A stretch of DNA of 33,423 bases from Gammaproteobacteria bacterium UBA7449 (GCA_002477465.1 DLPV01000019.1:84221-117643); one strand, 5' to 3'; positions 7,749-16,094 are shown, counted from the stretch's first letter. The notes: generated by a model from the sequence alone, not told the origin. Program-made: numbers and translations.

Positions 7749-8639
7749 CTACCTGCAGGCTTTCCGATAATTGTCTTTAAAACGATCCGGGACGCGCTCG
7801 TCGTTGCCCAGCGCTACCCGGCGAACTTCATCGCTATCTGTGGCCTGATGTCCGGCGCTGGCACGGGGCGCGGGACCAGCCACTACTGTGCACCCGAGCC
7901 TGCCCATGCCGCTGACCTCTACCTCAATCGTGTCGCCCACATCCAGTGAACGGGAATGGCAGGGCGTGCCTGTTAACACGATGTCGCCCGGCATCAGGGT
8001 GATGTGCCGCGCCAGATCCGCAATCATATAGTCAGGACCCCAGACCAGTTCCTCACCAATGTTGGCCTCCTGCACTAACTCGCCGTTTCTATAGGTGCGC
8101 AGGGTTTGCTGTCTGGGGTCGATTCCGGAAACAATGCCGGGACCGATCGGACACATGCCGTCTGCGCCTTTGACGCGAAGCATGGAGCCAGAATCGGTGT
8201 CGCGAAAATCATGAAGCCCCATGTCTAGCGCCGGGGCAAAGCCCGCAATGTGATCCCAGGCTTCCTCCGGCGTCACATCTTTAGTTTCTTTACCAATGAT
8301 GGCGGCAAACTCTCCCTCGTAATTCAGGTACTGGCAATCCTCGGGTTTCACAATCTGCCCGCCATGGGCATTGATCGCCGTAATGGGTTTCATGAAATAG
8401 GTCGGAGTCGGGGTGGGTTGAGGTTTGTTGCGAGATTCTATGCCCCTTGATGTGTAGGTGAGATGCGGGCAGATAATCTTGCCTGGTTCGCAGGGAGCCA
8501 GATGTACCACATTTTCTGCCTCCAGCTTACTACCACCCTCAAGCTGCAGTCGACCATAGTCAGCAACAGTTACCCAGGTCGCAATCCCATCAAGCAGGAT
8601 GCGGCGTTTTTCTACTCGAGGACCATCAAGTACAGACAT
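7749..8639 (-). CDS. hpaG: HpaG-type isomerase/decarboxylase, fumarylacetoacetate hydrolase family
   Basis: The family member in this pathway decarboxylates 5-oxopent-3-ene-1,2,5-tricarboxylate and isomerises the product to the substrate of HpaH. The 296-residue protein has one FAA-hydrolase domain: YFMKPITAIN, the metal-ligand glutamates in YEGEFAAIIGK, a third acidic ligand in GLHDFRD, KGADGMCPIGP, and TLMPGDIVLTGTP. E. coli HpaG is about 429 residues with two such domains, so a single domain here must do both steps, as a homo-oligomer, or a partner lies elsewhere. A tail of about 45 residues (from AGPAPRAS) is polar and unlike the core. It sits 39 bp behind hpaD. FAA hydrolases are broad, so the exact reaction rests on context. 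Confidence 0.82.
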   Translation of the reverse strand: MSVLDGPRVEKRRILLDGIATWVTVADYGRLQLEGGSKLEAENVVHLAPCEPGKIICPHLTYTSRGIESRNKPQPTPTPTYFMKPITAINAHGGQIVKPEDCQYLNYEGEFAAIIGKETKDVTPEEAWDHIAGFAPALDMGLHDFRDTDSGSMLRVKGADGMCPIGPGIVSGIDPRQQTLRTYRNGELVQEANIGEELVWGPDYMIADLARHITLMPGDIVLTGTPCHSRSLDVGDTIEVEVSGMGRLGCTVVAGPAPRASAGHQATDSDEVRRVALGNDERVPDRFKDNYRKACR

Positions 8640-8678
8640 CTCTCTATTCTCTCTATTTCATTTTTCTGTTCTTTTGTC

Positions 8679-9542
8679 TTAGCTGTCAAACCACATGTGA
8701 ATATTGCCAGTGCCATGGGCATTTTCGTATTCAGATAGCGCCAGGCCTTTGGCGGTGCAGTTGGCGCCCCCCATTGCTCCTACCATCTGCAGATAGTGCG
8801 CTCCCCAGGCTTCCCACGGTAACCTGCGGTACTCGCTGTCGAAATTCTCCAGAATCTGCTGGTGATTGCCCTGTTGTAACAACTCGATGACTCGGTAATC
8901 GCTCTCCCGGTTAAAGTCTGAGGACACATTGTCCGGGTGATAGATGCAAGGGTTGGGGGGGATGGTATTGATATTTCGGAACTTGTGGCTTAGCGCGCCG
9001 GACGCGAGCAATACGACCTGTCGATCACTGCGCTTTATCGCTTCGCCCACGACTTCACCCATTTCCAGGTAGTTTTCAGTGGCCGCAGTCTGGCAGGAAC
9101 CAACAGACATGACTCGCTGTCCCCGAATCATCGCGTTGACGATATTGATGGTGCCGTAGTGGCGCGCCATGGTGGGTTCGTCGATGGCTCTGGCGATGAC
9201 TTGCCTTTCTTCGGCAACTGTTGCGCATAGTCGGGCCAGTTCTGGATCTCCGTCATAGCCGTACTGCTGTCCATGCAGATACCAGGGCATCTCATCGGAA
9301 ATATAGGTGCCCTCGTAGTGCGCACCGGCATCTACCAGGTGGCAGCCCGTCGTAAACCAATGCGTATCGAATAGGACGATAGTGTCCGCGCCAGAAGCTT
9401 CGATCCTGTCTCGAACACGCTTGAATCCCGCTACGAGATCAGAGTCTCTGCCGTCGCCGGCCTGAATGCGAAATTCTTCGGCCTGAAACAACCCGGGGTG
9501 GTGAGAAACGATGGCGGCCCCAACTATTTTTCCTCGTGACAC
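8679..9542 (-). CDS. hpaD: 3,4-dihydroxyphenylacetate 2,3-dioxygenase HpaD (class III extradiol)
   Basis: The ring-opening enzyme of the pathway: a non-heme Fe(II) dioxygenase of the LigB fold. The 287-residue product resembles HpaD of E. coli (283) in SHHPGLF (His14/His15), VLFDTHWF (His61), YEGTYISDEMPW, YGYDGDPELA, LLASGALSHKF, and the later EAWGAHYLQMVG with the probable Glu ligand. I place the start at GTG 9542: AGGAG lies seven bases upstream and overlaps the hpaE stop codon. An ATG at 9578 in the same frame would overlap hpaE by 26 bp and add twelve residues with no homology. The arrangement implies translational coupling to hpaE. Confidence 0.9.
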   Translation of the reverse strand: MSRGKIVGAAIVSHHPGLFQAEEFRIQAGDGRDSDLVAGFKRVRDRIEASGADTIVLFDTHWFTTGCHLVDAGAHYEGTYISDEMPWYLHGQQYGYDGDPELARLCATVAEERQVIARAIDEPTMARHYGTINIVNAMIRGQRVMSVGSCQTAATENYLEMGEVVGEAIKRSDRQVVLLASGALSHKFRNINTIPPNPCIYHPDNVSSDFNRESDYRVIELLQQGNHQQILENFDSEYRRLPWEAWGAHYLQMVGAMGGANCTAKGLALSEYENAHGTGNIHMWFDS

Positions 9543-9552
9543 GGTCTCGCTC

Positions 9553-11016
9553 CTAGCGCTTCGCGAAACTGGGGACAAAAGGTTGCTTGGGTACTACGAC
9601 GTCTTTGATGTCACAGAAGAACTCAAAGCTCCATTCACCGCCTTCCCGGCCAATGCCTGAGTTCTTGCAACCACCAAACGGCGCCGCTAGGTCGCGGATG
9701 CCAAAAGAGTTTATCCAGATAAAGCCGGTATGGACGCCGAATGCGATGGCCTTGGCATGGGACTCCTCGCCAAAACAGACGCCGCCCAGCCCGTAGTTTG
9801 TGCCGTTTGCCAGCGCGATGGCTTCCTCATCCGATGCAAACGACTGCATTACCAGCACTGGACCAAAGACTTCTTCCTGCACGATCTCGGCATCTTGCTG
9901 GACCCCGCTCAGCATCGTGGGTTGGAAATATAACCCGCCACCATCGTGCCGGGAGCCACCCCACAACACCTCAGCACCTGCGGCGATTGCCCTTTGTACA
10001 TAAGCCTCTACTTTCTGCAGTTGCCTTGGGTGAATCAGAGGACCAACTTCAGTGCTCTCAAGCTGCGGATTGCCGATCTGAAGTGAGGCTACATGCTCGC
10101 GCATTTTTTCCGTAAAGGCCTCTCTGATATTGTCGTGGACAAGAAAGCGGGTGCCCGCAAGACAGACTTGGGTCGCATTGCGGTACATGAGTGCGCCGGT
10201 CCTGGCTGCCAGGTCGATGTCGGCATCCTCCAGCACGATAAAGGGAGATTTGCCCCCTAGCTCCAGGCTGCAGGGCACAAGATTTCTGGCCGCGACTTCT
10301 GCGATTTCCCTGGCGGTGGGCACGGAACCGGTGAAAGATATTCTCGCCAGTCGGGGATCAGAGGTGAGTAGGGCGCCAGTGGGCCGTCCCTCGCCATGCG
10401 CCATATTGAGCACACCTGGTGGTAAGCCTGCTGCGTGGGCTGCCTCCAACAGTAGTGCGCTGGACATTGGTGCCCATTCCGGTGGTTTGATGATACAGGT
10501 ATTGCCCGAGGCCAAAGCTGGACCTAACTTCCAGGTCGTCAACATCAGAGGCGCATTCCAGGGCGTGATAATGGCACAGACGCCAGCAGGATCATGGCGC
10601 ACAAAATGCTGAGCCTGCGGTGTATCCATGACCCGATCCTGAAGTGTCAGGGCGGCCTCTGCGAACCAGGTTATGTTGAGCATGGAGCGGGGAATGATGC
10701 CGTGCTGCAGACGAGAAAGCAGGATGCCAGCGTCAGTGGATTCGACTTCGCACAATGCTTCTTTACGCTTGCCTATCTCTTCGGCAAAACGCTGCAGATA
10801 AGGCAGCCGCCCTTCGGCGCCGAGTGCGGACCAGGCTGGAAAGGCGTCAGCGGCAGAGGCGATCGCTGCTTCTACGTGTTCTTCAGTGCCTTTGGGCATT
10901 TCGCCCAGAGGCGCCTCATCGATTGGTGAGAAAACCGTATAGAACTCCTCGCCCGTAATCCATTCACCATTGATATAGTGATCTCTCGGAACCGGATGTC
11001 CTTTTACTTTCAGCAT
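9553..11016 (-). CDS. hpaE: 5-carboxymethyl-2-hydroxymuconate semialdehyde dehydrogenase HpaE
   Basis: This NAD-dependent aldehyde dehydrogenase oxidises the ring-cleavage product of HpaD. From ATG 11016 it has 487 residues, against 488 in E. coli HpaE. The start has AGGA 8-9 bases upstream; an in-frame start nine residues earlier (11043) lacks one. Motifs: ITPWNAPLM, IIKPPEWAP, FTGSVPTA, SLELGGKSPF with the general base, NATQVCLAGTR with the catalytic Cys, EEVFGPV, and the C-terminal IRDLAAPFGGCKNSGIGREGGEWSFEFF, the last block being characteristic of HpaE relatives. The Cys motif differs from NGERCTAG of E. coli. It lies 48 bp downstream of the sulfatase gene, with a hairpin between them, and its stop carries the hpaD ribosome-binding site. 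Confidence 0.88.
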   Translation of the reverse strand: MLKVKGHPVPRDHYINGEWITGEEFYTVFSPIDEAPLGEMPKGTEEHVEAAIASAADAFPAWSALGAEGRLPYLQRFAEEIGKRKEALCEVESTDAGILLSRLQHGIIPRSMLNITWFAEAALTLQDRVMDTPQAQHFVRHDPAGVCAIITPWNAPLMLTTWKLGPALASGNTCIIKPPEWAPMSSALLLEAAHAAGLPPGVLNMAHGEGRPTGALLTSDPRLARISFTGSVPTAREIAEVAARNLVPCSLELGGKSPFIVLEDADIDLAARTGALMYRNATQVCLAGTRFLVHDNIREAFTEKMREHVASLQIGNPQLESTEVGPLIHPRQLQKVEAYVQRAIAAGAEVLWGGSRHDGGGLYFQPTMLSGVQQDAEIVQEEVFGPVLVMQSFASDEEAIALANGTNYGLGGVCFGEESHAKAIAFGVHTGFIWINSFGIRDLAAPFGGCKNSGIGREGGEWSFEFFCDIKDVVVPKQPFVPSFAKR

Positions 11017-11038
11017 GTTTTGTTTCCTGGTATGGCGC

Positions 11039-11061
11039 AGCATTGGATCTGTGCCAATGCT
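11039..11061 (-). other. Intercistronic stem-loop between sulfatase gene and hpaE
   Basis: AGCATTGG at 11039-11046 pairs perfectly with CCAATGCT at 11054-11061 around a 7-base loop. It begins three bases after the sulfatase stop codon. No run of T follows on the minus strand, so it is not a standard terminator. It could stabilise one half of the message or partly limit read-through into hpaE. The pairing is seen directly; the role is inference. Confidence 0.4.
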
Positions 11062-11064
11062 ATC

Positions 11065-12762
11065 TTATCTCGGTGTCGCGCTGAACGCCTCGACCTGATC
11101 GGGGTAGCGTGCGTATCCTACTTCATCATCGAGGACGACTACGCCGTTGCTCTCGGCAAAGTCTTCAAATACCTGCATCATCTCCGCACGCTGCACTGGA
11201 TACATGGCGCTGAGGTCGCGCGTCTCACCGGGATCTTCGAATAGGTCGTAGAGATGCCAATCGCGAGACGGCCAGTCCCAGAGCAATTTCCAGCGATCGC
11301 TCCAGACTGCCTTGTTACCGTAGGTCTCCATGGCAAGATAGGGTCGAGCGGTGGGATTATCCCCAGCATTCTGCAGTTGCTCGGCCGCAGACCGCCCCTG
11401 CATCGTGAAACCGGGGTTCGCTGGGACGTCGGCAAATGTCATCAGGGTTGGTGCGATATCCATAATGGACATGAGTGCCTGGCTGTAGCCATTACCCTGA
11501 ATTTGACCAGGGTAACTAAAGATAGCCGGAACCCGGACACCGCCCTCACCAAGGAAACTCTTGTACTGACTGAAGGCACTGGCACTGACATGGGCCCAAC
11601 CGCGACTGAAGGTGACATAGGAATTCCTGCGCCCCATGTTTTCGAAAGATTGATCGAAGCGCTCCGGCAGCCATTCCCGATTATTCGCCAGGCCAAATTC
11701 TATATTGTTGCCTTCAGGGCCATTGTCAGAAAGAAAAACAATCAGCGTATTGTCATACTCACCTGTGGCTTTGAGATACGCCACCAATCGACCCAGCTGC
11801 GCATCCATATAGGCAATCATGGCGGCATACAATTCCATGCGCCGGGCTTCTTTTTGCCTTTGCTCGGCGTCGAGATCGGACCAGCTGCCCAGGGCAGCTG
11901 GGAAGGGAGGTATTGAGGCGTCCTCGGGAATGAGTCCAAGCACTTTGGCAGACTCGATGCGATTGGCGCGAATGGTTTCCCAGCCTTCATCGTAGACGCC
12001 GGCAAAGCGATCGAGCCAGGCATCTGGCACCTGCAGTGGCCAGTGTGGTGCGGTGAATGCGAGATATCCGAAAAAGGGGCGAGCATCGTCGGACTCTCTT
12101 TGATCCAGATAATCCATGACTTTATTGACATAGAATTCACTGGAATAGAAATTTTCCGGTAGCGCGCTAACCTGTGTCCCTTCGTCATAATAAGTGGCAA
12201 CTGGCGCTGTAGAAGTCTGGCCAGCGGCATCGGCGAAGTGACTGGCACCTCCATCCTGCAAATAAAAGGCTTTCTGAAAGCCGCGAGCATAGGGCGTGGC
12301 TATTTCGGCAGCACCCTGATGCCATTTGCCCGCCATAAATGTGTAGTAACCGGCTTCAGAAAACTGGCTGACAAAAGAGTTGATGTGAGCAGGCCAATCG
12401 CCGCTATACCCGGCTTCTCCGCGTAGTATTGGCAAGCGACTGGCTGCGGATGGGTTAAATCCAAAACCAACGGCATGGCTATCCATACCGCTGAGCAGCA
12501 TGGATCTTGACGGTGCACAGGTGGCATTAGCGTAGAAATTTGTCAGCAGTGTGCCTGATTGCGCCAGCGCATCGAAATTGGGAGTGGGGATTTCGCTGCC
12601 GTATGCACCCAGATCGCTAAATCCCAGATCGTCCGCCAGTATTAGCAGGACATTGGGTGCGGGTCTTTGCGGCACATTTGAAGTATTACTGTCACAGGCC
12701 ACCGTCGCTGCACAGAGCGCAAGCAATAGGAGTTTAGTTTGAAAACGGCGGGCAGCGGTCAT
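11065..12762 (-). CDS. Lipoprotein arylsulfatase-type sulfatase (formylglycine dependent)
   Basis: A 565-residue type I sulfatase that would hydrolyse a sulfate ester outside the cytoplasm. The N-terminus has basic residues, a hydrophobic stretch and a lipobox ending at Cys23 (TVAC), so it is probably a lipoprotein. The calcium-site motif is LADDLGFSD (Asp44/Asp45). The sulfatase signature CAPSR (82-86) carries the Cys that is converted to formylglycine, followed by LLSG. Later come GKWHQG, FTAPHWPLQ, FLSDNGPEGN and a C-terminal region WKLLWDWPSRDWHLYDL. A maturase (FGE or anSME) is not in the window. The gene sits between the unknown exported protein (94 bp upstream) and hpaE (48 bp downstream), suggesting a sulfated aromatic substrate; substrate assignment is inference. 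Confidence 0.9.
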   Translation of the reverse strand: MTAARRFQTKLLLLALCAATVACDSNTSNVPQRPAPNVLLILADDLGFSDLGAYGSEIPTPNFDALAQSGTLLTNFYANATCAPSRSMLLSGMDSHAVGFGFNPSAASRLPILRGEAGYSGDWPAHINSFVSQFSEAGYYTFMAGKWHQGAAEIATPYARGFQKAFYLQDGGASHFADAAGQTSTAPVATYYDEGTQVSALPENFYSSEFYVNKVMDYLDQRESDDARPFFGYLAFTAPHWPLQVPDAWLDRFAGVYDEGWETIRANRIESAKVLGLIPEDASIPPFPAALGSWSDLDAEQRQKEARRMELYAAMIAYMDAQLGRLVAYLKATGEYDNTLIVFLSDNGPEGNNIEFGLANNREWLPERFDQSFENMGRRNSYVTFSRGWAHVSASAFSQYKSFLGEGGVRVPAIFSYPGQIQGNGYSQALMSIMDIAPTLMTFADVPANPGFTMQGRSAAEQLQNAGDNPTARPYLAMETYGNKAVWSDRWKLLWDWPSRDWHLYDLFEDPGETRDLSAMYPVQRAEMMQVFEDFAESNGVVVLDDEVGYARYPDQVEAFSATPR

Positions 12763-12856
12763 AGCGTCGAGTTGTTAGCTTTCTTAGCTGATGTTTACAA
12801 ATTACTTGGTGAATTACTACGAGTTTCAGCTATTGACCTGGTGACTTGCGCGCAAA

Positions 12857-13834
12857 CTAGCGGCCGGCCTGTTCTCGCTCTCTTGCTCTACCGGCACTGA
12901 GGATATTCGAAATCGCATAATTGCCTTCGTGGCAGGCATACTCATACATCACGTATTCCTCGTCGTAAGTTAGCGGCATGGAGAAAGTAAATGATGACGA
13001 AAAGTTGACCGGATCGGTGACGTGCGCTTCCCAGATGATAGTGCCTTCGCTGATCCGGGTGAAGCGTTCAACGACATGGAGCTGGTCGCTGACGGGCACA
13101 CCCTTAAGGCGGCCACCGGCCGTGCTATTGGCGATCATGCCGCGATCGTTAAAATTTCTGGTTTCCACAACCAGCGTGTCTCCATCCCAGCGCGCGACAG
13201 AATCACCCATCCAAAGCTTGATCTTGTCATCGAGATGTTCTGTTTTTTTCAGGTCGATAGTGCGGACATCATGGATCATTTCATAGACGATGGTGAAGGT
13301 ATCGTCAGTCTGGATGAAGCGATAGGCATTGTTGTAACCAGCCGGCAACATCGAGCCAGGCACACCCCGTGTGATACAGCGGTCCCACACCGTGTGGTAG
13401 ATGTAATGATTCTCGACATTGGCAAAGTAAAAGTCGCGGGTGGCAAGGGCTGACTCGCGAATCGGTGCGCGACCGTTGGGTGGGTCAACGATCATGGAGG
13501 TCTGGCCGGTAGAAAGCACCGTGTCGCCTGAATCCAGCCAGATCTGGTTATAGCCGCCGATGCTACCGCCGGCTTCTACGACTATATTGTTATCTGCACG
13601 CTCACGACGCTCCGCGGTATTGCGCTCCATGGTTGCGATCTCGTCATCAGACAGAAATTCGCGGCCCGCCAGGGTTGCAGGACGTTCGATCGGAGTAATG
13701 GTGTCGTTGGTCCAGACGCCTTGCAAATCAGGCTGCCCATTTGCAAGGCGCGGCACGATATAGTCCTGGGCCAGGATCGATGTGGAGAAGGAAAAAGCGA
13801 AAGCGAGTGTAACGAAGTGACGAAACTTGCACAT
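12857..13834 (-). CDS. Exported protein of unknown function
   Basis: A 325-residue protein with a clear signal peptide: MCKFRH, a hydrophobic core and an ILAQ-D cleavage region near residue 23. The mature start VPRLANGQPDLQGVWTN and the C-terminal blocks ARWDGDTLVVETRNFND, LHVVERFTRISEGTIIWEAHVTDP and YEYACHEGNYAISNIL belong to a group of exported bacterial proteins that I recall only as hypothetical. The core is mostly beta strand by appearance. Start ATG 13834 has GGGAG six bases upstream. It lies between the heme/copper protein (83 bp upstream) and the sulfatase (94 bp downstream) on the same strand, so all three probably act outside the cytoplasm on a shared substrate. I cannot name its function. 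Confidence 0.8.
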   Translation of the reverse strand: MCKFRHFVTLAFAFSFSTSILAQDYIVPRLANGQPDLQGVWTNDTITPIERPATLAGREFLSDDEIATMERNTAERRERADNNIVVEAGGSIGGYNQIWLDSGDTVLSTGQTSMIVDPPNGRAPIRESALATRDFYFANVENHYIYHTVWDRCITRGVPGSMLPAGYNNAYRFIQTDDTFTIVYEMIHDVRTIDLKKTEHLDDKIKLWMGDSVARWDGDTLVVETRNFNDRGMIANSTAGGRLKGVPVSDQLHVVERFTRISEGTIIWEAHVTDPVNFSSSFTFSMPLTYDEEYVMYEYACHEGNYAISNILSAGRAREREQAGR

Positions 13835-13878
13835 AGCTTGCTCCCGTTTTGGGGTTTGGGGCGTTGCGGTTATGGTTG

Positions 13879-13905
13879 GGGCTGCAATCGTGAAGACTGC
13901 AGCCC
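13879..13905 (-). other. Intercistronic stem-loop behind the heme/copper gene
   Basis: GGGCTGCA at 13879-13886 pairs perfectly with TGCAGCCC at 13898-13905 around an 11-base loop, 12 bases after the stop codon of the heme/copper gene. No T run follows on the minus strand. It resembles the stem-loop behind the sulfatase gene in position, and may adjust mRNA levels inside one long transcript or stop part of it. Confidence 0.4.
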
Positions 13906-13917
13906 ACCAGACCTAAA

Positions 13918-15267
13918 TTAATCCTGGGTGTCTTCGGTTAACCAGGAGAAGTCATCTTCGCTTTGCACGAGAATGTTGGAGCGTTCGCGGCGGAGCTGCT
14001 CTTCCCTCTGTGCTTTTTCCAGCACATCGGGGGGCAGATCTCTTCCGACCACGATACCCCTTGGCGTCGTAGGCGCGAAGTAGATGCGGGCATTGGCCAT
14101 CTCATCCGTAGTGGCAGGGCCGTAAACCACATCCTGGCTTGGATCTGGATTCCAGCGGTTGCCTTCTGAGTTATCAAACCACCAGCTCATGTGCAGAGTA
14201 GATCCGGAGGGAATGAACTTTGGTGTTTCATACTCATACAAAAACTGCCAGTTGAAATCGTACTTTGGCACCCACAGCAGCACTTCACGCTCGCCGTCTG
14301 GATACTCCAGCTCATAGCGCATGGCCTTGCCGCGATAATGCATGTGGGGCCCCATGGAAAGCAGATAGATATCTTCTTCCACGTCGAAGCTATTGCTCAC
14401 CTCGTAGTTCGGGTCACCTGCAGGAATGGTCCAGCCGCGATGGGGTAGCAGATTGGTCTCCACCACATAATCAATGACATCGCCTTCTTCGTAGAATTTA
14501 AAGCCGGCGCGGGTGTTATCCACGACATCGGTGCCCTCACCGGTGTCCTTATGGTAGTGCATGTTCACGGTGATAAAAGGGTCTTCTGGCAGTAAAACGC
14601 CCCATCCCTCAGGATAAGTGAAGGGGCCACGTCCCGGCACACCGACACCCATATGGCTGGATACGATGTGGTGAACCCAAGGGCCACCTGGATCTAATTC
14701 CGCCATGGCAATCCATTTTGGATTTTCATGTGCGCCTTCAGGTACAGGCATCTGTACCGTGGGCTGCCAGTCTTCGACGTCGGCACCCACATAAACCGGC
14801 TTGTCGAAGCCAACGACGAGATCGGGTTCGCCGATCCACCAACCGGACTCTGGCATTGCTGTGCCGACACTGGATGATGAAAGTGCGTCATTAGCCGCAT
14901 TGGCATCACCCTCCAGAGCACCACCGTCAACCCAGGCGATTAACAGCTCTTTATCGGCACTATCCATGTAGCGCTCGCCCTTGAACTCGCCGCGGTGACG
15001 CTCGTGTGCACCCCAAGGCGGCATATAGCCGGTAGCCAGGGCATTCTTGATCAGCGGTGCCCAGATCTTGGCCTGCTCATAGTCCATCAGGGACATGGGC
15101 GCGCTGATACCACCTACATCAGGCGGGCTGTCCTGGTGACACGCTGCACAATTGTTCATGAAGACCGGCAGGGCATCCTGGTAAAAGGTAGGTGCATCCT
15201 GGGCATTGGTGCTGGTGGCCAGGCCAAAAAATGCGAGGGCTGCAAGCGGCAGGGCAGGGAGTTTCAT
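13918..15267 (-). CDS. Exported cytochrome c / two-copper monooxygenase-like protein
   Basis: A 449-residue exported protein with a signal peptide ending near residue 22 (TNAQ). The first domain has one heme c site, CAACH (40-44), with GYMPPWG near 80 as candidate region for the Met ligand. The second resembles the copper type II ascorbate-dependent monooxygenases (PHM/DBH fold). The ligands can be matched by order: His199-His200, His237/His239 in NMHYH for one copper site, and His308/His310 in GPHMHYRGKAM plus Met390 in TTDEM for the other. Joining of a heme to this fold suggests electrons arrive from a respiratory chain rather than from ascorbate. Start ATG 15267 has AAGGA six to seven bases upstream. 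It is first in the minus-strand series leading to hpaE-hpaD-hpaG. Hydroxylase activity is inferred. Confidence 0.82.
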   Translation of the reverse strand: MKLPALPLAALAFFGLATSTNAQDAPTFYQDALPVFMNNCAACHQDSPPDVGGISAPMSLMDYEQAKIWAPLIKNALATGYMPPWGAHERHRGEFKGERYMDSADKELLIAWVDGGALEGDANAANDALSSSSVGTAMPESGWWIGEPDLVVGFDKPVYVGADVEDWQPTVQMPVPEGAHENPKWIAMAELDPGGPWVHHIVSSHMGVGVPGRGPFTYPEGWGVLLPEDPFITVNMHYHKDTGEGTDVVDNTRAGFKFYEEGDVIDYVVETNLLPHRGWTIPAGDPNYEVSNSFDVEEDIYLLSMGPHMHYRGKAMRYELEYPDGEREVLLWVPKYDFNWQFLYEYETPKFIPSGSTLHMSWWFDNSEGNRWNPDPSQDVVYGPATTDEMANARIYFAPTTPRGIVVGRDLPPDVLEKAQREEQLRRERSNILVQSEDDFSWLTEDTQD

Positions 15268-15551
15268 GGCGATTCCTTTTGTCAGTAAGGCTTCTTATTA
15301 GTCAATGCTTTAGCCTAATCCTAAGCGCGTGGATTGTCCATACATTGGCTTTCATTAAGGCCTTGGTTTGCCACGCTTAAGGTGCTGAAATTCCGAGGCT
15401 TTTGCGCTAATGCCGCCGCCAGCCCAAGGGTTGAGGGCAGTGATCGGAAATATCGATTAACATTATCGAAATTAGTCGTTTTACCGATAGATATAACTTC
15501 CTTATTCTGTCCTTGCTGTTAGTTATTTATTTATTATTTTTGAGGTAAGCA

Positions 15552-16094
15552 ATGATCGATTTAAGAGTACCAAATGTAGTCTTCAAGACACGGGTACGTG
15601 ATGATTCTGTGGGCGGCGAAAATCCTTTCCGCTGGCAGGACGTGAGCAGCGAGGAAATTTTCAGCAACCGCCGCGTGGTTGTGTTCTCTCTGCCGGGTGC
15701 CTTCACACCAACCTGCAGCAGCACTCACCTGCCGGGCTACGAAGCTGCCTACGAAGCTTTTAAGGAAGCTGGCGTGGATGAGGTTTACTGCCTGAGCGTG
15801 AATGATGCCTTCTCAATGTTCCAGTGGGGCAAGCAACTTGGCGTTGAAAAAGTGAAATTGCTGCCTGACGGAAACGCTGATTTCACCCGCGGCATGGGTA
15901 TGCTGGTCAAGAAGGATAATCTGGGATTCGGCGATCGCTCCTGGCGCTACTCCATGCTGGTAGAGGATGGTGTGGTCAAGCAAATTTTCAGCGAGCCGGG
16001 CAGGTCTGACAATTGCCCGACCGACCCTCTCGAGTGCAGCGATTGCGATACCATGCTCGAATATATCAAGTCTCTCGACACGCTAGCGGCCTGA
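15552..16094 (+). CDS. Peroxiredoxin, Prx5 subfamily
   Basis: A 180-residue thiol peroxidase that would reduce hydrogen peroxide and organic hydroperoxides in the cytoplasm. The peroxidatic Cys55 lies in LPGAFTPTCSSTHLPGY, the Prx5 form of the active site, with the downstream VNDAFSMFQWGK and FGDRSWRYSMLVEDG blocks also typical. There is no C-terminal glutaredoxin domain, unlike some bacterial members. Further Cys residues near the end (NCPTDPLECSDCD) are unusual in number and could form the resolving or regulatory disulfide. Start ATG 15552 follows GAGGT at good spacing. The gene is alone, divergent from the heme/copper gene across 284 bp of A/T-rich DNA in which I found no certain promoter or OxyR site, and is followed by a terminator. 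Confidence 0.9.
   Translation: MIDLRVPNVVFKTRVRDDSVGGENPFRWQDVSSEEIFSNRRVVVFSLPGAFTPTCSSTHLPGYEAAYEAFKEAGVDEVYCLSVNDAFSMFQWGKQLGVEKVKLLPDGNADFTRGMGMLVKKDNLGFGDRSWRYSMLVEDGVVKQIFSEPGRSDNCPTDPLECSDCDTMLEYIKSLDTLAA

Noticed and set aside
11254..11916. 220-codon open frame on the plus strand inside the sulfatase gene
   Set aside because: Entirely antisense to a sulfatase with all its motifs; no ribosome-binding site or recognisable domain.
15440..15510. TATCG/CGATA half-sites upstream of the peroxiredoxin gene, considered as OxyR binding site
   Set aside because: The spacing and sequence do not fit the OxyR pattern of four ATAG elements, and no clear promoter is aligned with them.
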